Part shown: positions 1-8,272 of the stretch, one piece after another
How positions within the stretch are numbered: the stretch's first letter is position 1
Layout: each line of letters opens with the position of its first letter
IMG/VR virus record: IMGVR_UViG_3300027714_002687
Span: 1-22,882 of that record
Reading direction: 5' to 3' (one strand)
Source of the DNA: a virus
Length of the DNA: 22,882 nucleotides
Notes under the pieces: generated by a model
The model's database searches: none
What the model was told of the DNA's origin: nothing
Seen by the model: the letters and a program-made list of their open reading frames with translations, nothing else
Translations under genes and position numbers: made by a program

Positions 1-1
1 T

Positions 2-1168
2 AGTGATGTTCTATATAAGAGTAGTAACAGACTTGTAAAATTAGGTAAGGAAATGGAAGTTGGATTATTCAAATCTAATGTATCAGTGATGCCACCAAAG
101 ATAAAGGGGTTGATGAAGCTATACACTAAGTTCACAGCATTGATGAGTAAACTTAGAGGAACCGGTGAACCAATTAAAACATTATCTGGAATAATGGGTC
201 CTCATTCATTCTTTGGTATCGGTCAAAGTACAATGTTTAAATCTACTTCCGGTATACATAGAGATTCATATTTCTTACACTTACCAGAAAGCCCGTACAA
301 CAAAACGGGTGCAACTAATCATCACGATTCTGACAAAATATCAGAAGCATCGAAGGGTAAAGGGAAAGATTTAAAAGACTTCACACTAGAAACAGATTTA
401 GCAGCTGGTCTATATAATCAAGTAGGTCAAAGTGAATGGCCAAAAAGTAGTGGTACTATTGCAAAAGATAGGATTGAAGAATTTAATGTGATGGAATATA
501 AAGATGTAGTTAAATTTGGAGAAGTACCCGGCAAGAAATTCAGAGATTTCAGAACGAAGGATGAGAATGATTCATACACAAAGAGCTACATATCCAGACT
601 TGGTATGCCAGATTATGGAGCAACAAAACCTGGAGAATCAGAATCAGATTTAGACATCGGTGTTGATATGGTTAAAGTGATTGTCGCTGGAATAACATTC
701 AGATCTTATATTGAAGATATTCAAGATGATTTGAGTATATCTTGGACGGGAGTGAAATATTCTGGTAATGCTGCAAGTTCATATATGTTTGATTCTATCG
801 GTAGGAATTGGGGGTTGACACTAACACTACCGGCTTTCACATCAGAAGAATTGAAACAGAATTACAAGAATGTCAATTCTATAATGGGTAAAGCTTCACC
901 CGCAATATTCGGAGAAATTGCAGGGGGACAATTCCACAACATTACTGTAGGTGATATATGGGACGATGTTCCTATTATATTGGAAAAGGTTACCCCTAAA
1001 TATAACTTAGATAGTTGGGATATAGGATTAGGAGAAGACAAAGAAACATCCAACTTAGAATTGCCTATGCATATGACATTAGAGTTGGGTGGTAAATTCT
1101 TAGTTAATAATGATAAACAAGTGTGGCAACAAGGTGGAAGATTTTTCTCTAATAGAGTTATAGATTAA
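2..1168 (+). CDS. baseplate/tail-tube-associated structural protein (5' partial)
   Basis: The reading frame is open to the first bases of the window (from base 2); the first ATG inside is at 53, so the gene probably begins upstream and at least 388 residues are seen. No signal peptide or membrane segment is visible. The second half (DNA about 670-1130) has the layout I associate with T4 gp48/gp54-type baseplate proteins: an 'SISWTGVKYSG' segment, a 'RNWGLTLTLPAFTSEELKQN' segment, then 'TVGDIW' followed by a hydrophobic strand and 'LDSWDI'. This is a pattern-level resemblance, not a proven family match. Its stop overlaps the ATG of the LysM gene (TAATG), and a hub-like gene follows, which supports a role in the baseplate or tube junction. 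It could equally be another tail adaptor. Confidence 0.6.
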   Translation, partial: SDVLYKSSNRLVKLGKEMEVGLFKSNVSVMPPKIKGLMKLYTKFTALMSKLRGTGEPIKTLSGIMGPHSFFGIGQSTMFKSTSGIHRDSYFLHLPESPYNKTGATNHHDSDKISEASKGKGKDLKDFTLETDLAAGLYNQVGQSEWPKSSGTIAKDRIEEFNVMEYKDVVKFGEVPGKKFRDFRTKDENDSYTKSYISRLGMPDYGATKPGESESDLDIGVDMVKVIVAGITFRSYIEDIQDDLSISWTGVKYSGNAASSYMFDSIGRNWGLTLTLPAFTSEELKQNYKNVNSIMGKASPAIFGEIAGGQFHNITVGDIWDDVPIILEKVTPKYNLDSWDIGLGEDKETSNLELPMHMTLELGGKFLVNNDKQVWQQGGRFFSNRVID

Positions 1169-1491
1169 TGGGTAGAAATTCAAACAATAAAACGAAAAAG
1201 ACTAGTAGGTTCAATGATAGACCTAAGATAGTATACAAGACGGTTGTATATCCAAAGATAGATAGACATGTTACGGATATATACATAGATGTGTTGCAAT
1301 CAGATAGATTAGATAATTTAGCATTTAAGTATTATAGTAATGTTAGATTGTGGTGGATTCTAGCTGAAGCAAATAAGTTAGGTAAAGGGTCACTATATAT
1401 TCCTACTGGGAGGAGAATAAGAATACCTCATCCAGACAGAGTTGGAGATATAGTAACTGATTTGAGTGATTCTATGAATAAGAGGTTATAA
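1168..1491 (+). CDS. LysM-domain baseplate wedge protein, gp53-like
   Basis: A 107-residue protein. After a basic, disordered first 25 residues comes one LysM-like unit (about residues 33-95): 'DIYIDVLQSDRLDNLAFKYY', then 'WWILAEANKL' and a closing 'IPTGRRIRIP'. This matches the LysM pattern of a YxV start, a 'GDxLxxIA'-like helix, 'LAxAN' and 'PGxxLxIP'. In T4-like phages a short LysM-bearing protein, gp53, is part of the baseplate wedge, and contractile tails in general have a LysM adaptor next to the hub and tube genes. Here it lies between two structural genes, overlapping the previous stop by one base (TAATG) and three bases before the next ATG. It acts in the virion, not on the host wall; the LysM fold serves as a protein-protein adaptor in this setting. 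The family role is well supported, the exact gp53 equivalence less so. Confidence 0.75.
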   Translation: MGRNSNNKTKKTSRFNDRPKIVYKTVVYPKIDRHVTDIYIDVLQSDRLDNLAFKYYSNVRLWWILAEANKLGKGSLYIPTGRRIRIPHPDRVGDIVTDLSDSMNKRL

Positions 1492-1494
1492 ACT

Positions 1495-3519
1495 ATGGCA
1501 GTAAATATTAATGGGAGTGCAATGCCTCCTAAATTGATGAGCGAGTTGGAGATTAGAGGAAAATCAAGTAATGCATCTCCTTGGAAAGCTAGCAAGAGAC
1601 CTTGGATTAAATTACAGTCTAATGCAATGTATGAGGGTGGTGGAGAATTACCTCTTACCACTCTATTTGGAGGAAAAGATACTTGGACGAAAGAGGGTAT
1701 GCACGATACATCTGGGAGAATTGTACCTAAGGGAGGAGTAACTGGTGTTAAGGTATCCACCACAGGAACAGCAGGTACTATGAGGAAGGTTGATGTATCG
1801 TTTAAAATGTACTCAATAGAACAGCTTAAGAATGCCAGAAAAGCATTTCTTATTCCAGGAATGACTGCAATTGTGTCTTGGGGTTGGAACATCAAATCGG
1901 ATGGTACTCCAACAACTCAACTATCCACAACATCATTTGTAAATGGAATGGGGAAGGCTCAGCAAGTAATTAACACCTGGATAGAGGGAAATGATTATGC
2001 TACTGATGCATCATTTGGATTGATATCAGATTTCGGTTGGACATTCGATCCTTCTGATGGGTCATTCGATTGTAAAATATCCATGCAAACTCCATCGTCA
2101 GCATACCTCACAACAAGTATTGATGTTGCAAGTGGAAAGAATTGCGGGTGCAAAAGTTCAGAAGATGAAGCAGAAGAAGGAGATGGAGCAGGTTCTTGGG
2201 TTAAGCAAGCGATAAAGAATCAAGCTGATGAGAAGATAAAATTAGGTAAACCATGGACGTCAGGTGGTAAATTTGCAGGTACAGCTATACAATTAGATGA
2301 AGAAGATAAAGAGGAAACCGGTTGGTGGGCAAGTAAGTGGAATTGGATGTTTGGTGCTAAAAATAGGTATGTTACTTGGGAGTGGTTCGAATCGAATGTA
2401 ATGACGTCGGGATTAGCTCCCGAAGGTTCATTCAAGGATATTATAGCTAAAGCTGGTGGATCGACGATGCAGGAAGGAAATGGATTACATAATAAAGTCT
2501 GGAGATTAGATAGTACTGGCACAAAGTTAAATCTCCCAATCGCCCATGTGGCAAACATATTCTCTGCAGATCCGTGGGTTTGTTTGATACCAGGAAATTA
2601 TCATTGGGAAATATGTGGTGGGAAATACTATGGTGTTAGTGCACAAATAGATTATACAGGAGCATTGCCAAAACAAGACAATAAAGGTGGTGAAGTGAAT
2701 CTAACAGACATGTTAATAAACACACATTTTCTATGGAACACATACTTAGAATCAGATAAGATGGACGACTTTTTAATGAAGCTCCTTAATGGTATGTCTG
2801 ATGCGTGTGGTGGGATATGGGAATTCGGTATTGTATCTGATCCAGATAATCCACATGTAATAAGAATCCAAAACAAAAGGCAAAAAGTCAAGGCTAGTGT
2901 GAAACAATTTAAGTTGTTCGGATTGAATTCACCGGCTAGAAGTTGGGGTATGACAACCGACATGCCAGCTGATTTGAAGAATTCAATAATGATGGGAGCT
3001 AATAAAGAAGCTGGTAGTGGTAATGTAAGTGATACATCGGAAAGAGTGTGGGGAATTTATGGTGGGAATATTGCAGATAAGTTATATAAGGGTATAAAAT
3101 TATCTACAACGTGCACAAAATCTGAGGGTACGGAGGATTGTCCAGGTGGTAAAGGTAATAGTGAAAAAATAACAGTTCCATTAGCAGTAAAGCGTCTGAA
3201 AAATGCGGGGAAAGAATTAGCTAGGCAGAGAGACCCCGAATCGGTGGATGAAGCTAAAGGTTGTCTGAGAGCTTTGTTGGCGGTTGGAATGGATGATGAT
3301 GAAGAAGGAGAACAATTAATACCTATTGGGTTTGAGGGTACATTTGATGGTATCGGAGGATTCAAATGGGGGCACTTATTAAAAGTAAAAGAAGTAACGG
3401 ATTTAATGTCTATTGATTACCATGCATTCCAAGTAACATCGGTAACTCAAGATGTATCCATTAGTGATTGGACAACATCTATTGAAACTGGATTAAGAAT
3501 GAGAGGGGAAGAGGGTTAG
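1495..3519 (+). CDS. baseplate hub-like structural protein
   Basis: A 674-residue soluble protein starting 3 bases after the LysM gene. Residues near 100-135 ('KVDVSFKMYSIEQLKNARKA' then 'VSWGWN') and the C-terminus ('FQVTSVTQDVSISDWTTSIE' just before the end) resemble tail hub proteins of the gp27/gpD type, whose C-terminal domain ends with a 'VxxVxHxIsxxxWxTxI' strand pair. The middle has an acidic linker after a close cysteine pair (CGC, DNA about 2144-2152) that may mark a domain border or a metal/disulfide site. There are also cysteines near 'CPGGKG' (DNA about 3138). Between these regions I do not recognise known domains. Gene order (tube-end protein, LysM wedge, this) fits a hub. An alternative is a large wedge component. 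I am confident it is a virion protein, and less sure of 'hub'. Confidence 0.55.
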   Translation: MAVNINGSAMPPKLMSELEIRGKSSNASPWKASKRPWIKLQSNAMYEGGGELPLTTLFGGKDTWTKEGMHDTSGRIVPKGGVTGVKVSTTGTAGTMRKVDVSFKMYSIEQLKNARKAFLIPGMTAIVSWGWNIKSDGTPTTQLSTTSFVNGMGKAQQVINTWIEGNDYATDASFGLISDFGWTFDPSDGSFDCKISMQTPSSAYLTTSIDVASGKNCGCKSSEDEAEEGDGAGSWVKQAIKNQADEKIKLGKPWTSGGKFAGTAIQLDEEDKEETGWWASKWNWMFGAKNRYVTWEWFESNVMTSGLAPEGSFKDIIAKAGGSTMQEGNGLHNKVWRLDSTGTKLNLPIAHVANIFSADPWVCLIPGNYHWEICGGKYYGVSAQIDYTGALPKQDNKGGEVNLTDMLINTHFLWNTYLESDKMDDFLMKLLNGMSDACGGIWEFGIVSDPDNPHVIRIQNKRQKVKASVKQFKLFGLNSPARSWGMTTDMPADLKNSIMMGANKEAGSGNVSDTSERVWGIYGGNIADKLYKGIKLSTTCTKSEGTEDCPGGKGNSEKITVPLAVKRLKNAGKELARQRDPESVDEAKGCLRALLAVGMDDDEEGEQLIPIGFEGTFDGIGGFKWGHLLKVKEVTDLMSIDYHAFQVTSVTQDVSISDWTTSIETGLRMRGEEG

Positions 3520-3524
3520 TAAGA

Positions 3525-4118
3525 ATGAGAGTATATAGAAAAAAATACATATCCAAATCTTATACCCCCGGTAAGGAGTATATGGTGTTAGATAAAGATG
3601 GGGTGTATCAAGAATATATAGGTACAATAACATCATATTCAAATATACATTATGGGTGTAACGAATTGTCTGTAGAGAACGAAAGAACTCAAAAATTATT
3701 CCCGTACAGAGATAATGTAAATGGTGGTATATATGGTCAACTGAAAAAGGCTTATAAGGTAGATTTTGAAGAGCCAATACCTTTCCAACATAAGCTAACA
3801 GAGAAGGAAATGGAGGATAATAAATACTCTGTGTTTTTTGTATTGAATACTACAACCAAAAGTATTATGGAAGTAAGCAAAGGTACATACAAAAGAATAA
3901 ATAAATCAAATTCCCCATACAGTAAAATATATAAATTGGTAGAATTGAAATTGAAACTAGATAACTTTTCAGCTGATGCTAACCTTGCTGCTTTGGTGGA
4001 AGGATTAGATGTTATCCCAGAACTAGATGAACATATCACAACATTAGAATATCTATCTAATCCATACATATCTCCATCCGAAGGATCTTATGTACCAGAT
4101 ATCACTATACCAAAATAA
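3525..4118 (+). CDS. unknown protein at the end of the structural module
   Basis: A 197-residue protein that I do not recognise. It starts 5 bases after the hub-like gene and is the last gene before the first strong promoter-like region, so it is probably co-transcribed with the baseplate genes and may be a virion or assembly protein. The first half is rich in Tyr, Lys and Gly with alternating strand-like pattern; the middle ('VFFVLNTTTKSIMEVSKGTY') looks like a beta hairpin; residues near 140-175 are helix-like; the C-terminus is Pro/Ser-rich. There is no signal peptide, membrane segment or cysteine cluster. Function unknown. Confidence 0.7.
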   Translation: MRVYRKKYISKSYTPGKEYMVLDKDGVYQEYIGTITSYSNIHYGCNELSVENERTQKLFPYRDNVNGGIYGQLKKAYKVDFEEPIPFQHKLTEKEMEDNKYSVFFVLNTTTKSIMEVSKGTYKRINKSNSPYSKIYKLVELKLKLDNFSADANLAALVEGLDVIPELDEHITTLEYLSNPYISPSEGSYVPDITIPK

Positions 4119-4130
4119 ACCCAACCTTTG

Positions 4131-4161
4131 TTGCATATTCGAGTTTTTTTCATTATATTTA
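4131..4161 (+). promoter_or_regulatory. Bacteroidota-type promoter upstream of the polymerase gene
   Basis: TTG at 4131-4133 (within GTTGCATATT), exactly 20 bases, then TATATTTA at 4154-4161. This fits the known Bacteroidota -33/-7 pattern. It lies in a 133-base gap with no other gene. The leader to the ATG at 4252 is about 90 bases, almost pure A/T with repeated AGTAATA units. Confidence 0.65.
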
Positions 4162-4251
4162 ATTAAAAACTAAATTAATAGTAATAGTAATAGTTAATAA
4201 ATAATAAGTTAATAAAACATAATCTATTACACATAGATAAAATAGTTATAT

Positions 4252-5253
4252 ATGAAAGCAGAATACACGAATACCCAGATCAAGTATTACTTGGACAACA
4301 ATAAGGCATTAGATATGGATACAATCTATACTAAAGCACACATACACTTCCTTAGGATGTATGGAGACAGATCGGATATTATGGATATCATTCCTCAGTG
4401 TAAACATAGGGAATTATCTAGTGATATTAAACACCTCATATCTTCAGAAATTACAGACAATGATGTTTTAAATTACACTAACAACACAATCAACCAATTC
4501 AGAAAGATTGAAGAAGCAGGACTATATACTTCAGCTGGATTAGAGTTTACAAGATACAATCTATTCACAAGAACTGGAAGACCATCTAATTCAAACAACG
4601 GTATCAACTATGCAGCATTGAAAAAGGATGATGGATCGAGAGATAGGTTCATCAGTAGGTTTCCAGGAGGAGTTTTAGCTGACTTCGATTTTGATGCTTA
4701 CCACCTCAGATTGATATGTAACCTTATAGATTACAAACCACCTACTGAAAGCTTCCATGAACATTTGGGAGAAATTTACTTTGATACAAAAGAAATAACC
4801 CCCGAACAATATGACGAGTCCAAAAAGATAACATTCAGAATACTTTATGGTGGGGTACCGAAAGAATTAGAATCTGTACCATACTTCTATGCAGTGAAGG
4901 AATATATAGATAAACAGTGGATATCATTCAAATCAAATGGATACATAGAGACACCTATATTCAAACGTAAGTTGTATCAAAAGAATTTCGATAAGATGAA
5001 TTCTCAGAAACTATTCAATTATATGATTCAAGCTTACGAGACGGAAATGAATGCAACGAAACTAAAAGAATTGTTTGGACTATTGGATGGTAAGGATAGT
5101 AAAATGATCCTATACACATACGATTCATTCTTGTTCGACATAAGCCCTAATGATGGGAAAGGCTTGATCAAGAAGATACAAAAAGTTTTAGAATATCCAA
5201 CGTCAATTCACATAGGTAAGAACTATGGGAATATGGTGATCTATACTGGGTAG
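4252..5253 (+). CDS. family A DNA polymerase, palm/fingers only
   Basis: A 333-residue protein that carries the polymerase core motifs of PolA and little else. Before motif A is 'TRTGRPSN', the 'TGRxSS' element. Motif A is 'DFDFDAYHLRL' with the metal-binding Asp at 146 (Pol I D705). Motif B is 'KKITFRILYGG' with Lys191, Phe195 and Tyr199 matching Pol I K758, F762 and Y766. Motif C is 'YTYDSFLF' with Asp291 matching D882. Odd features: Pol I Glu710, the steric gate, is His151 here, and Glu883 after the motif C Asp is Ser292. There is no 3'-5' exonuclease domain and hardly any thumb; phage PolA enzymes are usually 550-750 residues. The missing part may be a separate gene outside the window. 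Family assignment is firm; whether it is the replicative polymerase by itself is not. Confidence 0.85.
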   Translation: MKAEYTNTQIKYYLDNNKALDMDTIYTKAHIHFLRMYGDRSDIMDIIPQCKHRELSSDIKHLISSEITDNDVLNYTNNTINQFRKIEEAGLYTSAGLEFTRYNLFTRTGRPSNSNNGINYAALKKDDGSRDRFISRFPGGVLADFDFDAYHLRLICNLIDYKPPTESFHEHLGEIYFDTKEITPEQYDESKKITFRILYGGVPKELESVPYFYAVKEYIDKQWISFKSNGYIETPIFKRKLYQKNFDKMNSQKLFNYMIQAYETEMNATKLKELFGLLDGKDSKMILYTYDSFLFDISPNDGKGLIKKIQKVLEYPTSIHIGKNYGNMVIYTG

Positions 5254-5256
5254 ACA

Positions 5257-5264
5257 TATATTTA
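5257..5264 (+). promoter_or_regulatory. -7 box-like TATATTTA, no clear -33 box
   Basis: TATATTTA four bases after the polymerase stop, followed by an A-rich leader to the next gene. The -33 position holds TGG, not TTG, so it is weaker than the promoters at 4131, 7598 and 8008. Confidence 0.3.
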
Positions 5265-5290
5265 TATCAGAACAAACAATAGTTATATGA

Positions 5291-7177
5291 ATGGGACGAT
5301 ATATGAACATAGATAAAATAATTACCGAACTAAGTTATAGGGTTTCAGATGGAACTCCCAACTTATCAAATCACATACACATATTAGAATTGAAATCCAT
5401 ACTATTGGAATTCGGTTACAGTCCTACATTTATAAAATCTTTCATCAACGAAATAGATGATAAAGAAACATTCCTAGCCATCAACAAAGACACAAAACAA
5501 ACCTCAACATTCTCGTCAGAAGAAAATAGAGATAAAGCTATAAAATCTGGAACACATACAGAGCATGAACCTAAGGAGGATGGCAAAAGTGAATTACATG
5601 GTGATGAGACAGTAAAGGGTGCTCATATGTTTCAAGATGATGAGAATAGTAACGGTAAACCTAAAGGTAAAGGGGAAGTAGATTCAAGTGATGACATCAG
5701 TTATCATGACGAATTAAAAAACGAGCATAAAGCCAGTGAAGTATTTAAAAAACAGTTTGCTGATGTGGAGAGTCAATTACAGACTGGATTGGATGTCGTC
5801 AACTCGAAGGAAACACAACAAAGAATAGTTGACACAAAGAAGAATGTCAGCACAGTAAGCAATCTACTTCCAAGTGGAGTAAAGTTATCTTTGGGATCTA
5901 AGAGTAGTGATATATCTAAAACAAATATAATGGATGTTATGTTCAACGATCGTAAACAATTCAATTTTCACTTTGAAGTTGGTGATACAAAAAGATCTGC
6001 AACTATCGAAAAACTAGTAAATGAGTTGGAAAGTAAAGGGTGGGAAATATCTAATTTCGACTCAAAAAAACTAACCGCAATATCTCCAGAAGGTAAAAAA
6101 TATTCCATCCATTCTAAACCATCGAGAGAGAATAGTAAAAAACAAGCAGGGGAAGCAACCGCTTACGAAGGCACAGTTGCATTGTCATATGCAATAGCAG
6201 CATCTGGCATAGACTCGTCGGAATGGGGTAATGTTATAGAAGAGTTAGTTAAGAATGGAACCTATACGACACCAGAAGGTGTTACTGTAGATACAAACGA
6301 CTTAAGAGCAGACGCAGGGCTTTGGTTTTCCAATGTAGATAATATATCTAAGGTGAAGGAAAATCTTGATGAATTACTAAGGAACGAAAAACTAGCGGTA
6401 GAGATGGCGACAGCAAAAGATTTAATGAGCAAGATGAATCTACCCAAAGGAACCAAATTAAAGATTAATTGTGAGGGTGGTTTAGATACAGATGAATTTA
6501 GAGCCGACATAGTTATATATGCAGAAACTCCTAAAGGTGAGAGAGTAGCACTAATAGGATCTTCGGTGAAGGATGGTAGTTCGATGCAGTTAGGACAATT
6601 GGGACCACGAAGAGCTGTCGATGCAATAGAGAATACCGAAGCTGGAAGTGATGAAAGAAGAGAAGCTATCCGTGATGGTGGTTACGAACAACAAATCCAA
6701 AAACTCCCAGCAAAGATGAGAGATAAATTCAGAGATAGTATTGTCAACCTCGAAGATCCAGAACAAATCCATCAAGCTATGTTGGATAGCCTATTAGAAT
6801 CAGCAGAAGAAACTCCTGAAGTTTTATATGATTTTATGGTGTTCAATATAGTTGGTACAAATCCACCTGAGGGACTTCAAGGGTTTATGTACCAGAATAA
6901 AGATAAGATAAGAAAAATTCCATTACCAGGAAGTGAAGATGGTGATAAGATATTAGACAACATTAAAAGATTATCCAAAGAAGGTAGGATCAGAAAATCG
7001 AAAGATCCTAAAAAGTCATCATTCTTGATGTATGTAGATGAAGATGGTAAAGAGCACCCAATAATGAAAACGAGAACTAAGAAAACGAGAGATGGGAAAA
7101 TTGAAAGAACATATATCGAAAAAGGTGGTACAAAGTCAGTACTATTCAAATTGTTGGAAGGTGAAATAGGTAATTAG
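5291..7177 (+). CDS. large unknown phage protein with a possible endonuclease-like core
   Basis: A 628-residue soluble protein. A second in-frame ATG at 5303 ('MNIDKIITELSYRV') may be the true start. The first ~90 residues look like a compact helical N-terminal domain with a following 'KETFLAINKDTKQTSTFSSE' strand pair. Residues ~90-150 are a low-complexity, charged linker (Gly, Lys, Asp, His). In the second half, 'EFRADIVIYAETPKGERVAL' followed by 'IGSSVKDGSSMQLGQLG' has the order Asp - beta strands - xxK seen in restriction-endonuclease-like (PD-(D/E)XK) folds, although the acidic residue before Lys is not standard, so it may be degenerate. The C-terminus is very basic (about residues 585-615). 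It lies between the polymerase and an unknown gene. Role could be nucleic acid binding, packaging or defence; I do not assign one. Confidence 0.6.
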   Translation: MGRYMNIDKIITELSYRVSDGTPNLSNHIHILELKSILLEFGYSPTFIKSFINEIDDKETFLAINKDTKQTSTFSSEENRDKAIKSGTHTEHEPKEDGKSELHGDETVKGAHMFQDDENSNGKPKGKGEVDSSDDISYHDELKNEHKASEVFKKQFADVESQLQTGLDVVNSKETQQRIVDTKKNVSTVSNLLPSGVKLSLGSKSSDISKTNIMDVMFNDRKQFNFHFEVGDTKRSATIEKLVNELESKGWEISNFDSKKLTAISPEGKKYSIHSKPSRENSKKQAGEATAYEGTVALSYAIAASGIDSSEWGNVIEELVKNGTYTTPEGVTVDTNDLRADAGLWFSNVDNISKVKENLDELLRNEKLAVEMATAKDLMSKMNLPKGTKLKINCEGGLDTDEFRADIVIYAETPKGERVALIGSSVKDGSSMQLGQLGPRRAVDAIENTEAGSDERREAIRDGGYEQQIQKLPAKMRDKFRDSIVNLEDPEQIHQAMLDSLLESAEETPEVLYDFMVFNIVGTNPPEGLQGFMYQNKDKIRKIPLPGSEDGDKILDNIKRLSKEGRIRKSKDPKKSSFLMYVDEDGKEHPIMKTRTKKTRDGKIERTYIEKGGTKSVLFKLLEGEIGN

Positions 7178-7186
7178 GATATATAA

Positions 7187-7585
7187 ATGAGAACCCAATT
7201 ACTCTGTACATTCACTAATGTGGAAACACTAAATCAAACAGTAGATACTATTCAAAGATCATATGAGATAGTTTATGGAAAGATATTCATACTATCTAAT
7301 ACAGAAAACAAAGAAGATGTAATGTGTACATACAATATAGAATATGGCAACTCAAGAAGTGGAGTAGCGGGGACAATATCACTACACAGAAAGAAACATA
7401 CAAACACACTATATACGATCAATGCTTTGAATGAAGCTATCAAATCTCACAACAACGGACTACTAGATAAGTCTTTCCAATTAGATTGGGAGACGTATAA
7501 GGATTGTATACTCTTAACCAATGACAATGGGTTAAAGAAGATCAACACTACGATAAGGGATATAATCAGAACCAATAGGAAATAA
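7187..7585 (+). CDS. unknown conserved-looking protein
   Basis: A 132-residue soluble protein starting 9 bases after the 628-residue gene, last of that operon. It begins with an alternating strand/helix pattern ('RTQLLCTFTNVETLNQTVDT', then 'KIFILSN' and 'VMCTYNIEYGN'), then 'GTISLHRKKHTNTLYTINAL' and a basic C-terminal helix. It has two cysteines in strands, no signal peptide and no membrane segment. I do not recognise a catalytic motif; an RNA- or protein-binding role is possible. Function unknown. Confidence 0.65.
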   Translation: MRTQLLCTFTNVETLNQTVDTIQRSYEIVYGKIFILSNTENKEDVMCTYNIEYGNSRSGVAGTISLHRKKHTNTLYTINALNEAIKSHNNGLLDKSFQLDWETYKDCILLTNDNGLKKINTTIRDIIRTNRK

Positions 7586-7597
7586 TCACTCTTTCTG

Positions 7598-7628
7598 TTG
7601 CATATTTAATTCTTTTTCCTTATATTTA
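7598..7628 (+). promoter_or_regulatory. Bacteroidota-type promoter upstream of the membrane protein gene
   Basis: TTG 7598-7600 (GTTGCATATT context), 20-base spacer, TATATTTA 7621-7628, followed by TAGTAATAATAA. It is 37 bases before the ATG at 7665 and is one of the clearest members of the repeated set. Confidence 0.7.
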
Positions 7629-7664
7629 TAGTAATAATAACAATTAATAAATAAACTATACAAA

Positions 7665-8006
7665 ATGAATAAACTAGTTTTATCGATAGGATTATTCCTA
7701 TTCGCTCAAACCATTACTTGGTTCCAAACCAACGGACAATTCGTCTGGAAATGGTTTCATCAAAATCCACTTATATTATCTATAACTGGAGGTACAATAA
7801 TTTCATACACATTTATATTAGGAACTGGATATGCCTACGAATACTTCGGTACCGTTTGGCCTGGTAGGTTCTTGGCATTCTCTATGGGAATATCATCGTA
7901 TGCTTTATTGACGTGGTTGATAATGGGTGAAGGAATTACAATCAAAACAGCCATATCATTATTGTTAACGTTGTGTATAGTTTGTATACAAATATTTTGG
8001 AAATAA
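7665..8006 (+). CDS. small four-helix membrane protein
   Basis: A 113-residue very hydrophobic protein with four probable transmembrane helices: about residues 3-18, 30-52, 64-86 and 90-111, with short polar turns. The second helix starts after 'WFHQNP' and contains 'GGTIISYTFILGTGYAYEYF'; the third contains 'SMGISSYALLTWLIMGEG'. The length and four-helix form recall small multidrug-resistance/DMT-type half-transporters, but I see no diagnostic SMR glutamate in helix 1, so this is shape similarity only. It has its own promoter upstream and is followed at once by the promoter of the Hc1-ssb-recA operon. Likely in the host inner membrane during infection; function unknown. Confidence 0.7.
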   Translation: MNKLVLSIGLFLFAQTITWFQTNGQFVWKWFHQNPLILSITGGTIISYTFILGTGYAYEYFGTVWPGRFLAFSMGISSYALLTWLIMGEGITIKTAISLLLTLCIVCIQIFWK

Positions 8007-8007
8007 G

Positions 8008-8038
8008 TTGGTAAAGTGAGGAATATTCCTTATATTTA
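8008..8038 (+). promoter_or_regulatory. Bacteroidota-type promoter for the Hc1-ssb-recA operon
   Basis: TTG 8008-8010, 20-base spacer, TATATTTA 8031-8038, then TTAGTAATAATTAATAATA and a purine-rich AAAAAGGAGA ending 6 bases before the ATG at 8074. This is one of the few real Shine-Dalgarno-like sequences in the window. Confidence 0.7.
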
Positions 8039-8073
8039 CCTTAGTAATAATTAATAATAAAAAGGAGAACAAT

Positions 8074-8247
8074 ATGATTTCAATTGAAAACATGCAAACT
8101 ATTCTTACAGAACTACAAGGAGACATCGATAAGTTTAACGGTGGTAATGCTTCAGCTGGTACTAGGATTAGAAAAGCAATGCAGGAAATGAAAGGTCAAG
8201 CACAAGATCTTAGAAAAGAAGTGCAAACAATTAAAAATAACAAATAA
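8074..8247 (+). CDS. histone H1-like (Hc1-type) small basic protein
   Basis: A 57-residue protein with an upstream AAGGAGA. It has the layout of the Hc1-like 'histone H1' family found in Bacteroidota: an N-terminal amphipathic helix ('NMQTILTELQGDIDKFNGG'), then 'NASAGTRIRKAMQEMKGQ' with the typical 'GxRxRKAxxEM' element, then a Lys/Arg-rich end. Members are DNA-associated small basic proteins. It is the first gene of a tight operon with the ssDNA-binding protein (25 bases downstream) and RecA, so it may coat or compact replicating phage DNA or compete with the host homologue. It may have been taken from the host; its base composition is like the neighbours. Confidence 0.75.
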   Translation: MISIENMQTILTELQGDIDKFNGGNASAGTRIRKAMQEMKGQAQDLRKEVQTIKNNK

Positions 8248-8272
8248 TTAATAACTAAAAAGAGAAAAAATT

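Noticed and set aside
1428-1895. 155-codon open frame on the - strand
   Set aside because: It lies wholly opposite the end of the LysM gene and the start of the hub-like gene, has no promoter and its product has no recognisable pattern; shadow of the + strand genes.
3493-3777. 94-codon open frame on the - strand
   Set aside because: Opposite the start of the 197-residue gene; Tyr/Leu-rich translation typical of an antisense shadow in A/T-rich DNA.
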